From the NCBI RefSeq assembly GCF_026151205.1, contig NC_087078.1:9626675-9690674 (forward strand): a stretch of 64,000 nt of DNA, given 5' to 3'. Shown piece after piece: positions 1 to 11,690 of this stretch. This DNA comes from Bolinopsis microptera. Lineage: Eukaryota; Ctenophora; Tentaculata; Lobata; Bolinopsidae. The notes beneath the pieces are model-generated. The model ran no database searches and was not told the DNA's origin. It saw only the letters and a program-made list of their open reading frames with translations. The position numbers and the translations under genes are program-made. The first letter of the stretch is position 1. Every line of letters starts with the position of its first letter.

Positions 1-540
1 ATGCAGACACGCTGCAGTATTTGCACCGTCATTAGTGCGTTAGTGAGGAGTTGCACCGTTTGCAATCTTGCAATGCAGTCCCTGCAATTTTTACTGATAT
101 GTGGCGCCTGGATTGACAAAATCACTGGATTGGCAGTCTCATTATTACATTTCCCTACTATAAGAGACAGTAACCACTGGTTACAGTATCAATGCACAAT
201 GACACCACTGGTTTATAACTTTCTAAACCACTGGTTTTGAAACCATCTTCACAAAAAATGCCGACAAAATTGTTTTGTTCAAAAAAGAAAACATGAAAAT
301 TAGTCCCTTCTCCAACCATTACATGTTAGCAGACATTACATAAGCAAGGTAATCTCTCACATGTGGATTATTAAAGATATGTATCTTAACAGATCATCGA
401 AAGGGCAATAGATTGGGTCCTTTAACCGCTCTCAGTAGTTGAGGTCCTTGCAACCTAGTTAAGTATTCAGTTGATGTCTGTACTGTTATATTTAACACAA
501 TGAGCTGACCTGTCTGCACGCTCCACCTTCCTATAAAGGC

Positions 541-776
541 CTCCTTTATAATATCTTCTACTCCATTTTCTACTATCTTCTTCTCAGATGAGCTGACCTG
601 TCTGCTCCTTTATAATATCTTCTACTCCATTTTCTACTATCTTCTTCTCAGATGAGCTGACCTGTCTGCTCCTTTATAATATCTTCTACTCCATTTTCTA
701 CTATCTTCTTCTCAGATGAGCTGACCTGTCTGCTCCTTTATAATATCTTCTACTCCATTTTCTACTATCTTCTCAG
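541..776. repeat. 64-bp tandem repeat, about 3.7 copies
   Basis: Copies start at 541, 605, 669 and 733 and are nearly identical; the last is truncated. Each holds a pyrimidine-rich stretch ending in CTTCTCAG followed by ATGAGCTGACCTGTCTG, so each resembles a splice acceptor. No coding frame continues from it. Confidence 0.9.
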
Positions 777-2330
777 ATGTTCCACTTTTTTCTCCGCTCT
801 CAGCTTATAACTTAATAAGGATCCTAGAATAATATGCTGTCTGTATTACTTTACCGTCTAGCTACTTTACCGAAGAGGTGCCCCGTCTAGCTCACTCTAG
901 CTGCATGGTCAAAATAATGTCTACATGCTCCATCTTATCCACCTGTACTAATATTTTGCAGACTGTCTTAATTTCTGTCTCGCTTGTAATCGTTTTGATC
1001 GATCTCCTACCGGCCAGCAACTAAATCAAGATTACTACACTGTTATCTCAAGCTAGGGAGCAGTGGGTAACATTACTGTTGGAACAGTACATGTAAAACC
1101 CAAGATTCCACCAATTTGTCAATTCTATTTAAAAGTACTGACCTCCACAGTATCTAGTCTACTTACTTATTTAAACACGCATATATGATATGATATAAGT
1201 GGAGGTTTCTGGAGGAGAAGTTTATAATTATATAGTCTCAGACGGGTGGGTGCTAGCCTTTACTCCTTTACAAATTACTTTCTGTCTGCTCCATACTTAT
1301 GAAAATTCCAAAATGCGTAATTTGTCCATTTTCTATTCAAACGAGCTTCCCGGTATTGATTATAAAAACACACAGATACGCACTGACCCTTATTAGTACA
1401 GTATCCCTGGTTTTCAGTCTCAGTCTGGTATGTGAGCCTTCCAGAAATGAGCTGCTGTCTGCACCGTACTTAATAACATGACGGGAGCTGCCACGTCTCT
1501 CCACTCTGTAGCTACTATGACAGACACACTCAGATCTAAGAGTAAGGCAGACCTAGTGACCTAGTGACCTAGAGTCCTAGTCTAAGTTTGTCTGAGATTG
1601 AGTGAGGGGGACCTAATTTAGACTGTTAAGGTTTGTGTAGTTGCATTACTGTGTATCTAATTGCCTTGCACAGTAAATCGTCGTTATACATGACTAACCA
1701 GTACACTACAAACTCTAATTTTCACCAATATCTTTATAGTGTCCGACTATTTTGGCTGTTACTGACCGGGCGTCTAGACCTTGAATCATATTTCTCACAT
1801 CGCTGCTACCTCAACTGCTACTACTGCTCTTACTGCTGCTTCTACTACTCTATTTGATTCACTAGATCACGCTTAGATTTGGCGAATTTAAAGCCAAACC
1901 CCGGATCCTTATCTTTATTTATTGCCAAAAATAGTCGTTTCCTTATTTGACTACCTCATGACTTTATGAATTGACTGTGTTCTGGCTACTGCACCTTTAA
2001 TGCTAATAATATCTTCATATCAAGGTTTGGTCAATTTGTCAATTTGTCGATATATATATACCGTTAATTCTCATAGTGCTGTGTACTTTGAGCTGTGATC
2101 AAGATATTGAAGATAGCGGCATAGTCTATCAGTACAGTACCATACCTCTACAGTGCGGTCTATCGTGACAACACATCCCCAGCTCGGTCAGTACATTTCA
2201 CCACTGATACCCCAAAAGTTGTGGTGGTACTCATCGCACTGTTATTGTATTGTGTTACCCTCAGACATTTCGGTTCCTTGTATATTTGCATCCTCTTTTT
2301 ATGCTGTTAGATTCGTTATCTTACTATATC

Positions 2331-2462
2331 CAGGGACAAAAGGAAATCGCGATTTTTCCCATTATTTGCGGCAAATTTTATGTATAGTTTAATGTATAGT
2401 CTGTTAAAATTCGCGGTATCGCGATTTTTTGCCAAAATAATCGCGAAATCCTTTTGTCCATG
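2331..2462. mobile_element. hAT-like MITE, copy 1
   Basis: This is a 132-bp non-autonomous element whose ends are inverted copies of CAGGGACAAAAGGA. An 8-bp target duplication, ACTATATC, lies at 2323-2330 and 2463-2470. The interior has inverted TCGCGA-type motifs and a central ATGTATAGT repeat. An 8-bp duplication with CAGGG-type termini is the signature of the hAT superfamily. Confidence 0.85.
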
Positions 2463-5250
2463 ACTATATCTGATGTCATGTTCCAGATTTTTTTTTCTGT
2501 TGCAACCGTTACTTAATTTTTAGTCCCGTTTTAACGTCACCAACTCGTTAAACTCCTCATGAAGCTTTGCGGATGTTTGCAATTCATTTGTTGCTCCTTT
2601 GTAATATCATTTGTTGCGTCATGGGAATATTTGGACTGCTCCATGCTTTGACTCTTTAACTTATATTAAGCTTTCATTCCGTTTTTGCACCGATTATATG
2701 CTTAGAGCCCTCAATCGGTGAATGGTGGGAATAGGCTTGCGTAATTGTATGATGCTAATCCTAATGGAAAGTGTCCACCTCTTCTCGTTTAGTGCCAGGG
2801 GGGATAATAACCAATTGAAGCTCCATAATCTCTGGAAACTTTGCGGATGTACTTGCAGTTCATTACTTACATCAGGACATTTTGTGGACTACTCCTCTTT
2901 GACTCATTCTTCATTTGAGATTGGTGGGAAGAATGTAATTGTAATGGGAAGTTTTTACCGCTTCTCGTACCAGGCCTCCTCCTAATCCTTATGTGAATAC
3001 TCACCTTCACTTAGTACAAGTCACAGGCCTCTGAACCAACTTGGTACCCGTTATACCCCCTCTAATTTTTACTGATTTTATCAGCTGAACTTGTATACGA
3101 CTCGAATCAGCTGCTCAACTGCCACGTGGTTTCATACCCTCTTGTTATTGGTTGCCATGGTGATTTATTCCTTCTCTCCATAGGTTACCACGGTGAACTG
3201 TCATAATTTCGGTCAAGATAAAAGTTCGTCAAGAAGATGTCTGACATTTATTAGTATATCCTCCCCTTTTTATCAACGTTTTTGGTTGGCCACCGTAAAA
3301 CTTTCTCTTTATTTACACGTTTTTAAACAGTTTTAGTACCTCCTATTTGACGGTTGATGACAAGGAAAGTTCAGTTAAATTCTATTTGTCACTTAATATC
3401 ATCGTTTTAAAAGCGTCATCCTGGATCTCCCTGGCACGGTTCCAAACCGTTGTTCCTATTTGTTAGACCAATGTAAATACGACCTGCTCATTGTGTTGAG
3501 TCTAGTACTTTCCAGCGGTGTGACGTGGAGACAGGGCACTGGGTTGAGACCGGGACATTGTTTAATGTTAGGGTATCTGGTACCAAACCCACCTCAGTAA
3601 GGGTAGGTGGGTCCCTCACCACGACCTGCTTTCTTTTGATCTCAAGTTTTAATCAAAAGCTGAATTTGTATTGTCTGGTCACTGATGATCACTATGAGAC
3701 AGGATGTTGTTGTTATGGTAACAGGGCAACATAGTCTTATAAGGATGGCTAGGTTCTCACTTTAACGAGGAAATCACCAACTTGGTCTACTGAAGCGTGA
3801 ATAGACGATGATTTGAGAATTAGTCCGTTCTACGTCACCCTGTGTAAAACACACTTGTTGGGTGTCACCCCTCTACTCTACCTGAAATATAGTTCGCTTC
3901 AGTGGGAATCACTAGGGTGGGAAATGTTATTAGAAGGCTGGGTACTCAACTATAGCATATTACGTAAGGTTAGGTAGAGGTATTAATATCACCCGGCCAT
4001 TATACACAGACTCCTGGCTCATCTGTTACAGTATATTTAGTGTGTTAACTACAGGTCTGGGATTATAAGTATAACTACTGATATGGTCATGGGTTACCAG
4101 TCACAGTCACACTGTTACCATGGGTTACCAGTCACAGTCACACTGTTCTAGACCATGTCCTGCTTGTAGAGAAGGCGAGGGAGGTGGAGTCGGTATTTAG
4201 CTTGTCATCACCAGTTTAAGAGGGTGTAAGAGTCAAAAAGAGGAGCTGATTAATAGTTCCAGTGCTTCCCGCCCAATTGTATCAAAGTATCGCTTCTTAA
4301 GTGCCTGAGCCTTGCAGTGCAATCTGATGATGTTTAGTCGGAATTGTTTTGTAACTTACTGCATTGCATCATTATTACAGTTTACAAGTTTAACATCGCT
4401 GGTAGTGGTAATGCCGCGCAATTTGCACTTGCAAAACACGCGTTATTTTGGTTACAACATATTGTTTTATGAAGGAGTCAAGAAGGCATTGCATCATTAT
4501 TACAGTTAACCCTACATTGTGGTTGTTCTGTCAGCTCCTTGGTTGTTATCAGTTTGTCAATTATTAGTGTTTCCTGTTCAGACTGAGTCAGTCTATAAGG
4601 GGAATATCTTGTGAGTAATCTTTACACCATTCCCAGATACCTAATTTATCAAATTATTAAATCTGTGCACCTTGGTTACTTTTTATATATTTCCCAGCTT
4701 TTCTTCTATACGTAACCCGAAGCCCCGGTCCCGGTATCGAGCGCCCTAATTATTTATCGAGCCCGAGAGAATGCTGATGAATTATTTCAATGGATGGCAC
4801 CTCTAGATTGGTTGCGGAATGTGCCCAGCTTGCCAAGACGCTGTGATCAGGAGTGGTCCCTGTTGACCTGATTACATTTCAGGTTATTTGTGGAGCTGGG
4901 GGGCTTTGTGGCCATTTCAATGGTATTTTGATCAGTTTCACACTTTGTTTGTGGGTATTTCCACGCTCTTTTGATCACTTTGAGGCTTCACTGTCTCTTT
5001 CTACAGAATTTCGTGGCAGTGATTCTTGCTAGACAATTTTTATTTCATATATGATCCTGGGATCCATGCAATGGCATTTGCCATTTATGTATAGATTAGA
5101 TGTATGAGCATTTCCTAAAAAATTCTAGTGAATTCTTGTAATTTGTCACATAATTATACGTGTATTCAAATCGTATATTGAGATGCATGCAATATGAGCT
5201 GATTTGATACTTTGACAGTGTTAGATATTTATTCCTTAAAGCCAGTCTCA

Positions 5251-5480
5251 TTGTCGGAGTTGGTGTGATAGTGTCTTATAAACGTTTTATTGTTGGAGTT
5301 GTGGTGATTGTGTGATAGTGGCTTATAAACGTTTTATTGTTGGAGTTGTGGTGATTGTGTGATAGTGGCTTATAAACGTTTTATTGTTGGAGTTGTGGTG
5401 ATTGTGTGATAGTGGCTTATAAACGTTTTATTGTTGGAGTTGTGGTGATTATGTGATAGTGGCTTATAAACGTTTTATGT
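5251..5480. repeat. 47-bp tandem repeat, about 5 copies
   Basis: Units containing CTTATAAACGTTTTATTGTT repeat with a 47-bp period from about 5271. TATAAACGTTTTA recurs further downstream at 5545-5580, which suggests older decayed copies. No coding potential was seen. Confidence 0.85.
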
Positions 5481-6413
5481 TAACGTTTTGTGTGCACAAT
5501 ATCCTACGCGTGCCAGTTGAGCCATTTTGACAGTATTTTATTGTTTATAAACGTTTATATTCATGTGTATAAACGTTTTATGTACACTATTTTGCACGTG
5601 AGAAGTGTTGTTCTATTATTGTACTGCTTTTTAAAATTTTAGACAGGATAAGGATTTGCTCAGTTGCACTCTCGTTTAACCTCTGCCGACCTATCTCTTG
5701 CTTTCTTCAGATCATTGTGTCATTTATTCGATCACGATATTGAATAGTATCCCATTGACTGGCTGGTATCTGCACTTATTTGATCTCAAGATGTATCTAC
5801 TAAATATACTGCCCCTAAATCCATTTAAGATATGTCATTTAGTCATTAGCGAAACAAATCTGGCAATATTTTTATTGGCTCAGAGCTCCTAAATCATTTG
5901 TAAAAGCCTAATCTAATAACATTTGGCGAACTTCTATTAGATTTACATCCTCACTAATCAATGTATTTTGAAATTTACAGTAGCTATGTATGTAGATCGA
6001 ATGGGTCTAGCAACTCCGTTACCCTTTACAGTCCTTCGTCTATTAACATTGTTTGCTATTAACATTGTTTGCGTCGTTCAAATTCTGCCCTTCTTGTGTT
6101 ATAGCCATCTTATTTGTGTACAGTCAGCCTTGAGTCAAATTACCAGCAGAATTTCACCTTTTATTTACTCATAATCATAATTACCTACGCATAATTAATG
6201 AGATAATTTTAATTGTCTTAGCACGGTTTGAGCTGATTAATCTAAAGTACCAGTCAGTAAGTAAAGTAGAGAGTTACTCCCTGCTAGGGAACTGTTTAAA
6301 TATCCTGACTGCACAGGTAATGTTGTAGACACTATCATTACCCCTTCTCTTGCTCCGCCGTGTACAGGGTTGTGAGTATTCTAAAGTTCAAAGGAAGCTG
6401 ACCGTGTCTTGAC

Positions 6414-6533
6414 CAGGGACAAAAGGAAATCGCGGCATGTGCGGGATCGCAATTTTTCCCATTTTTGCGACAAATTTTATGTATAGTCTTATGTATAGTC
6501 TGTCAAAATAATCGCGATTTTCATTTGTCCCTG
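6414..6533. mobile_element. hAT-like MITE, copy 2
   Basis: This 120-bp element has CAGGGACAAAAGG and CATTTGTCCCTG ends and a perfect 8-bp target duplication, GTCTTGAC, at 6406-6413 and 6534-6541. It is the same family as 2331-2462, with the interior slightly shortened. Confidence 0.88.
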
Positions 6534-7008
6534 GTCTTGACCTGCGTCCTTAACAATGTTAGTTCCTTAATAGTTCCTTAATGTTACTTCAGAACCAGTA
6601 ATCTTTTGTTTGTTTGTTGTCCGGACGGTGCCGGTAGTTTTAATGACCAATTTACAAAAATAAGTTATATACAAATAATATTGTAATTAATAACTGCATA
6701 TCATGTTGTATATTTAGTTAGTTACGACTTGTCTCTCTCACAAACACTCACTACTCCTTGCCTTGTTAGTTTACAGTATAATAGCAGTATATACAGACAT
6801 GCCTGTGGGTATGTACAGATGACAGCTACATTCTGCAACATTTCTCTTGACTATTTTTATCTTTCATTTTTCTCCAGAACTCTTTACAGCACATATAATT
6901 CCTGTGAGTATGCACACTTGGTGGAACTTGTTTTTGAGGCCCGACCCTTACTTTGATACTTTGATGAGGTTTATGATTGGCGAAAGTGTCAGGGCCGGCA
7001 CACACCTC

Positions 7009-7059
7009 CTTATAAGGGCATCACGTGGTGTGAGTCACAACACGTGATGCCCTTATAAG
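7009..7059. repeat. Perfect 19-bp palindrome with 13-bp loop
   Basis: The arms at 7009-7027 and 7041-7059 are exact reverse complements (CTTATAAGGGCATCACGTG). Each arm contains a CACGTG E-box. The loop GTGTGAGTCACAA is itself nearly palindromic. It sits between two GTCAGGGC(C)CGG segments, suggesting an insertion with flanking duplication. Confidence 0.85.
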
Positions 7060-7144
7060 TCAGGGCCCGGGGCCGGCCAACTACTTCATTTCCCGCCTGA
7101 ATTTTCAAAAATAGCTCCCACAATTCACATACCGACGGAAAATG

Positions 7145-7269
7145 GCGGCATGTGCGAAATCGCGATTTTCCCCATTATTTGCGACAAATTTTATGTATAG
7201 TCTTATGTATAGTCTGTTAAAAATCGCGGTATCGCGATTTTTGGGCAAAATAATCTTCTTTTGTCCCTG
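7145..7269. mobile_element. hAT-like MITE, copy 3 (left end eroded)
   Basis: The interior matches copies 1 and 2 (TTTGCGACAAATTTTATGTATAG) and the right end is intact (TTTTGTCCCTG). The left terminus is replaced by unrelated sequence, so no target duplication can be read. It abuts the fold-back element that starts at 7280. Confidence 0.75.
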
Positions 7270-7279
7270 ATACCGTATA

Positions 7280-8255
7280 CAGGGTGAGTTGAAAATAGTG
7301 TGTGGAAAGTAAAAATCGATAATTTTTTTTATGAAGGAGCAAATTTTGAAAGGTGAATTGCTATCAGTTCATAAACTTTACATATTTCATTCTTGCCTCT
7401 CATTCGATTCTAACTCATAATTTGGTTGATTTTTGGCAGTTTTCCAAAAAATCTTAAATTCGTCCTAATGGGGTTCTCAAATCGTGTGCCCTGGAAATCG
7501 AGTCTAAAAATCTATATTCTCCTACGTTTTTAAAGCAATCACCCTGAAACTTTCAGGATATGTTCTAGGGATCATTTAAAAGAGATGAGCCAGACAAAAT
7601 TTTGAGATAGGCTTTTTTTTTAATTTTATTCGATTTTGAAAATCGTTGACCTCAAAAAATCATCAAAAAACGAGGTCCAAGATTTTCAAAATCAAATAAA
7701 AATTTTTTAAAGGCCTATCTCAAATTTCTGTCTGGCTCATCTCTTCTAAATGATCCTTAAAACATATACTGAAAGTTTCAGGGTGATTGCTCAAAAAATG
7801 TAGGAGAAAATAGATTTTTAGACTCGATTTTCAGGGCACGCGATCAAAAGTCGCTCGCGCAATACAATTACCACACACGCGCTGACCTTTGACCGGCAAT
7901 AATTTCGGCTAGGAACGATATTTTTCCACGGCATCAAAAGCATCTGATAGATATTACTCCCCTCTATCAGAAACAACTAACTAAAAAGTCGATTTTGAGA
8001 AAATTTCCATGAAGACCCCCTGCCCCCATAATGCAGTCAAGTCGGCTATAGACAATTGTCTTACACGTTATCAATATGTCCTAGCTAATAAAGGACGATG
8101 GGTTGAGCAAATTATTAATTATTAAGTATTTTAATTGTATTATTATAAAAAGTATATATTTTCATTACCTAAATATGCAAAAATTAAGTGGAAATTTCAT
8201 TTGTCAAAAAAATTTGAGCCATTTACTTTCCACACACTATTTTCAACTCACCCTG
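7280..8255. mobile_element. Fold-back element with TA target duplication
   Basis: Terminal inverted repeats of about 34 bp begin CAGGGTGAGTTGAAAATAG, and TA dinucleotides flank both ends (7278-7279 and 8256-8257). A second pair of long inverted arms lies inside, at about 7488-7663 and 7670-7846. Together the arms could form an almost complete hairpin. There is no transposase frame. The TA duplication suggests Tc1/mariner-type mobilisation; the family is not identified. Confidence 0.8.
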
Positions 8256-9093
8256 TATATATCTAGCTACGACTTCTGCAGTTGACACAAGGTTCATACT
8301 TTCTGTTATACCCATATCGGAGTGTCTCTATAAATGAATTTAGTCCGGCAGTTCGACGTCTGAGACTGGCAGGGGCTATCACCAAATCTCTATTCCCGTT
8401 TTCATTTTACTTTTTTAACAACCAAACATCGACGCCTGTCTGGAGATTTAATAGAGTGGTTGTTCAACTAATTAAATAACCCATATGTTTGTCATCAAAT
8501 CCAGCGTTTGGCTTTCCTTATCTTACAACCAACAAGTTGTCCTAGTCCTGCACTTGGAGGTCTGTCCTTTATGCATGATATTTTTATTGCTTCCCGATTT
8601 AGCTATTTTTCATGTTTAAATGTTGTTTTTGAAGATCGTTTTTAAACTTTACTTTTTGAAGACCGTTTTGTATACAGGAATGTTTCAATATACATTTACT
8701 TCGCTACGCGACGGAGTATAGCTCGAGCTGCTATAATCGACATTAATAATCGTTACCCCAAGTACTTTAATTATTAATCCTATCACATCTTGACAGGTCT
8801 CGTACCTTGTGGTTGAGTTGATCGTGTAGATATCATTACCTTCATGGACTGTCATGGACTGCACTATTTTCTATGTCTTACAGACCTGTTATGTTTCGTT
8901 GTCGTTGGAAGCTAATTCGAGTGTGATATACCTTGTGATCCATGCAAAGTTTTAACTTTCCTGACAACTTTGTTTCGTTTGATTGTTTTGGGAATTATTA
9001 TTCCAGAAACTCAGTTTCCCTTTGAATTATTTTGATAATGATATATAAACTGTTCTTATCGTAGCAACAACTTCTAGAAGGAATGAATACAGA

Positions 9094-9123
9094 ATGAAGA
9101 ACAAATACATCATGAAATATCCG
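9094..9123 (+). CDS. Possible distal 5' coding exon of the septin gene
   Basis: An ATG at 9094 opens ten codons (MKNKYIMKYP) that end exactly at a strong donor, CCG|GTGAGT. The phase is 0, which matches the phase of the exon at 14325, so it would give a septin with a 20-residue longer N-terminus. The 5.2-kb intron and the short length make chance possible. The alternative is that translation starts at the ATG at 14355. Confidence 0.3.
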
Positions 9124-9209
9124 GTGAGTCTCCAAACCTCAGTGACGTCCCTGTGTGTACACTTGATTTGATTAACCAATTTATAAATTTTTCCTTGTCA
9201 AATGATAAG

Positions 9210-9235
9210 CCCCCCCCCCCCCCCCCCCCCCCCCC
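9210..9235. repeat. Homopolymer run of 26 C
   Basis: It is an uninterrupted C run followed by a short second AAAATGATAAGCCCCCC copy, so the flank AATGATAAGC is duplicated on both sides of the run. This looks like slippage, and the exact length is prone to sequencing error. Confidence 0.9.
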
Positions 9236-11479
9236 AAAATGATAAGCCCCCCAAAAATAAATCACACGTATAAAAGTATAAATGCGCAGGTATGAAAGGT
9301 ATGAATATTTAACACAGCAAGTCTAGGGAATGTTGAGGGTGTTGCATTGTGCAATGTATTGGGGAGTATTAGGGTTTCCCACCTCTCCCAGAAATAGAAG
9401 CTGATTATGAGGGTGACAGTATTCACGATACTGGAGGGGTCAAAGAACACGTTGTATTTTATATAAGGGGTTCTGTAGGAACGTTATACTTGTTGGTATG
9501 CTGAGGTGACCCCACGTGTTATGTTGGTGTGCTTCTCACTATGTTGAGGAATGAGGATCAAAAATATGTGTTTTGCTGTGGATTCTAGGTTGAGCTAAAA
9601 ATTGACATGATATTATATGTGTTAAATCAATAATACGATGTTAATACGTACCATGAATTTCTTTAATCTTTAAAAAATGGGTGGGGTGTATAATTGTTGT
9701 TACATATTGAAATACCAACTATGATAATTCATTTCTCTACCAATTTTGTCAAGCAAATCAATGATATTTACTGTGCATCAGTTTAGGAAAATTCTTTCGA
9801 TTATAATAATCGATTCAAGGTTGGAATGTCCGTCAATCAATAAAACATTCAGCATGCAAGCTGAATCATAATTTGTTGACATCGATCCTTCATCATTGAA
9901 TTCTGCCCAGTACTCTTCAGAGTATTATGAAAGCAATTTTTGTTGTCTACTTGCATGTAACCATGTTAGTGCATAATATTACTGCCACTGTTTTCTTTCA
10001 CCAACTCACATTTCCACTGCAACCATCGTTTGTAGGATCCAAGGGCACATATCATTTACAAAGGGGACAAATACGGCTTCATTTATCTTTAACTCATAGA
10101 AAATCTGTCTGCAAAAAACGTGTTTTTGTAAAATATCATGTCTGAGTCAACTAAGTTTCATAACTATATACCTCCTTTCAAGTCTCAAGTCTCCAACAGT
10201 GATAGCCACAAAAACGCCCTAATAAAGGCGTTGGTCTGACATGGTTCAACTTCAACACTTGCAAGTCTGGAGCATTAGTACAACACAACTTTCACCGACG
10301 CCACCATATATGTGAAAATACTCCTGGCCATATTTCGGATAGAATATAACCAGCTCGGTTTTAAACTGACAAAGAGGACACCAAACTTTTAAAGAAAAAG
10401 AAAATGCACGTTTTTCACGTGTATTCTATTCCGAGTTTTGACCCATGAGCCTTACCACATGTCCACCGTCGCAACATCAGTAGGTCTCATCAAGGGCACC
10501 AGATAGCGGTGGGATTGCGGATAAGCAAAATTAAACCCAGTAAAAACATGACAGAGAACATCTAAGAATAGCTCTGACACTCCTACATCATGTCTGAGTA
10601 TGTACGTTTTCCATCCCACTTTGGGTTTCGTAACCTTTTACAAACCTCCAATTATCAAGCCTGTTCCCGGCTGCAGCCCCGGTCAGGTTTACATTAGATT
10701 GAGGTTCTTTGCTTTATAGATTGTCAGGCTCCTGTCTTTCCTCATTGATCATTCGTCCGGTTAAAGACTCTTTAACCCTTCACTTTTTTTCACTCTTGAT
10801 TATTTTTGATTTTCCGTTATCATATGATCTAAGCTTTTTAAGTTTTTGGTCGCTCTTTGACCCATATTTGGCCTTGAAAATGTAATATGGCGGGAACATG
10901 GCAATATGTGACAGCACGACATTTTTCCTTCCGAAGCCTCTCAAAATTTAAATATGAAACCCGATCTAGTTACCAGTTAGCTGTTAAGTATTACATCACT
11001 TATTACTCTAACTTCTGAGCTTCTCGTATTCTCGATAATTCCAACATATGCTGCAGTCATGGGATTCATCGTGCCAAAAATTTGAGCTGACATGGACAAA
11101 AAGTATCGGAATATTCTGTGTCGCCGTAGCTTAGATAAGTTATGTTGACAGAGCTAGTATGTAACGTGAAATAAACAAATCAGACCATGCAGAGAGTCGA
11201 GCTTCACAACATGTTCTCCGTATGCAAAATTAACATATTATTATCCGCATAAATTTAGGAGTGTTCAGCATAACATTCACAGCTACTACCCTCGGTAAGT
11301 CAGATATCCAATCAGCAGTGTCCATTTCTTGCTCAACCAATGAGGAAGCCAGAAACAGGTCACAATTAGGTCACGTGGTGTACGAACAAGTAAGTCTGAT
11401 CACCTCACTCCAACTTCTGAAGTCCTGATAAGAGTTACTCGGTTCCCACACTTCACACTCTACACTCCAGTCATCGTCA

Positions 11480-11690
11480 TCTCACCGGTACTTGGTTACT
11501 CAGTTACCGTTATTTGGTTACTTATTGGTCACTGGATAACCGGTATTGGTTATTTGGTAACCGTTATTTGGTTACTTATTGGTCACTGGATAACCGCGGT
11601 ACTTGGTTACTCAGTTACCGTTATTTGGTTACTTATTGGTCACTGGATAACCGGTACTTGGTTATTTGGTAACTTGGTAACCGTTATTAT
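11480..11690. repeat. GGTTAC/GGTAACC-rich minisatellite
   Basis: Imperfect copies of a segment containing CCGTTATTTGGTTACTTATT and GGTCACTGGATAACCG repeat with a period of roughly 50-70 bp. The ORF across it only reflects the repeat. Confidence 0.75.

Larger units (their letters stand above)
1..9093. other. Non-coding, repeat-rich stretch
   Basis: No open frame here has a splice-consistent structure, a recognisable domain or a convincing start; the ORFs are under 90 codons and composition-driven. What can be seen is AT-rich unique sequence with tandem repeats (541-776, 4081-4146, 5251-5480), three hAT-like MITE copies, one fold-back element and a short palindrome, listed separately. It could be intergenic or contain long introns or UTRs of genes outside the window. 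Confidence 0.6.
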
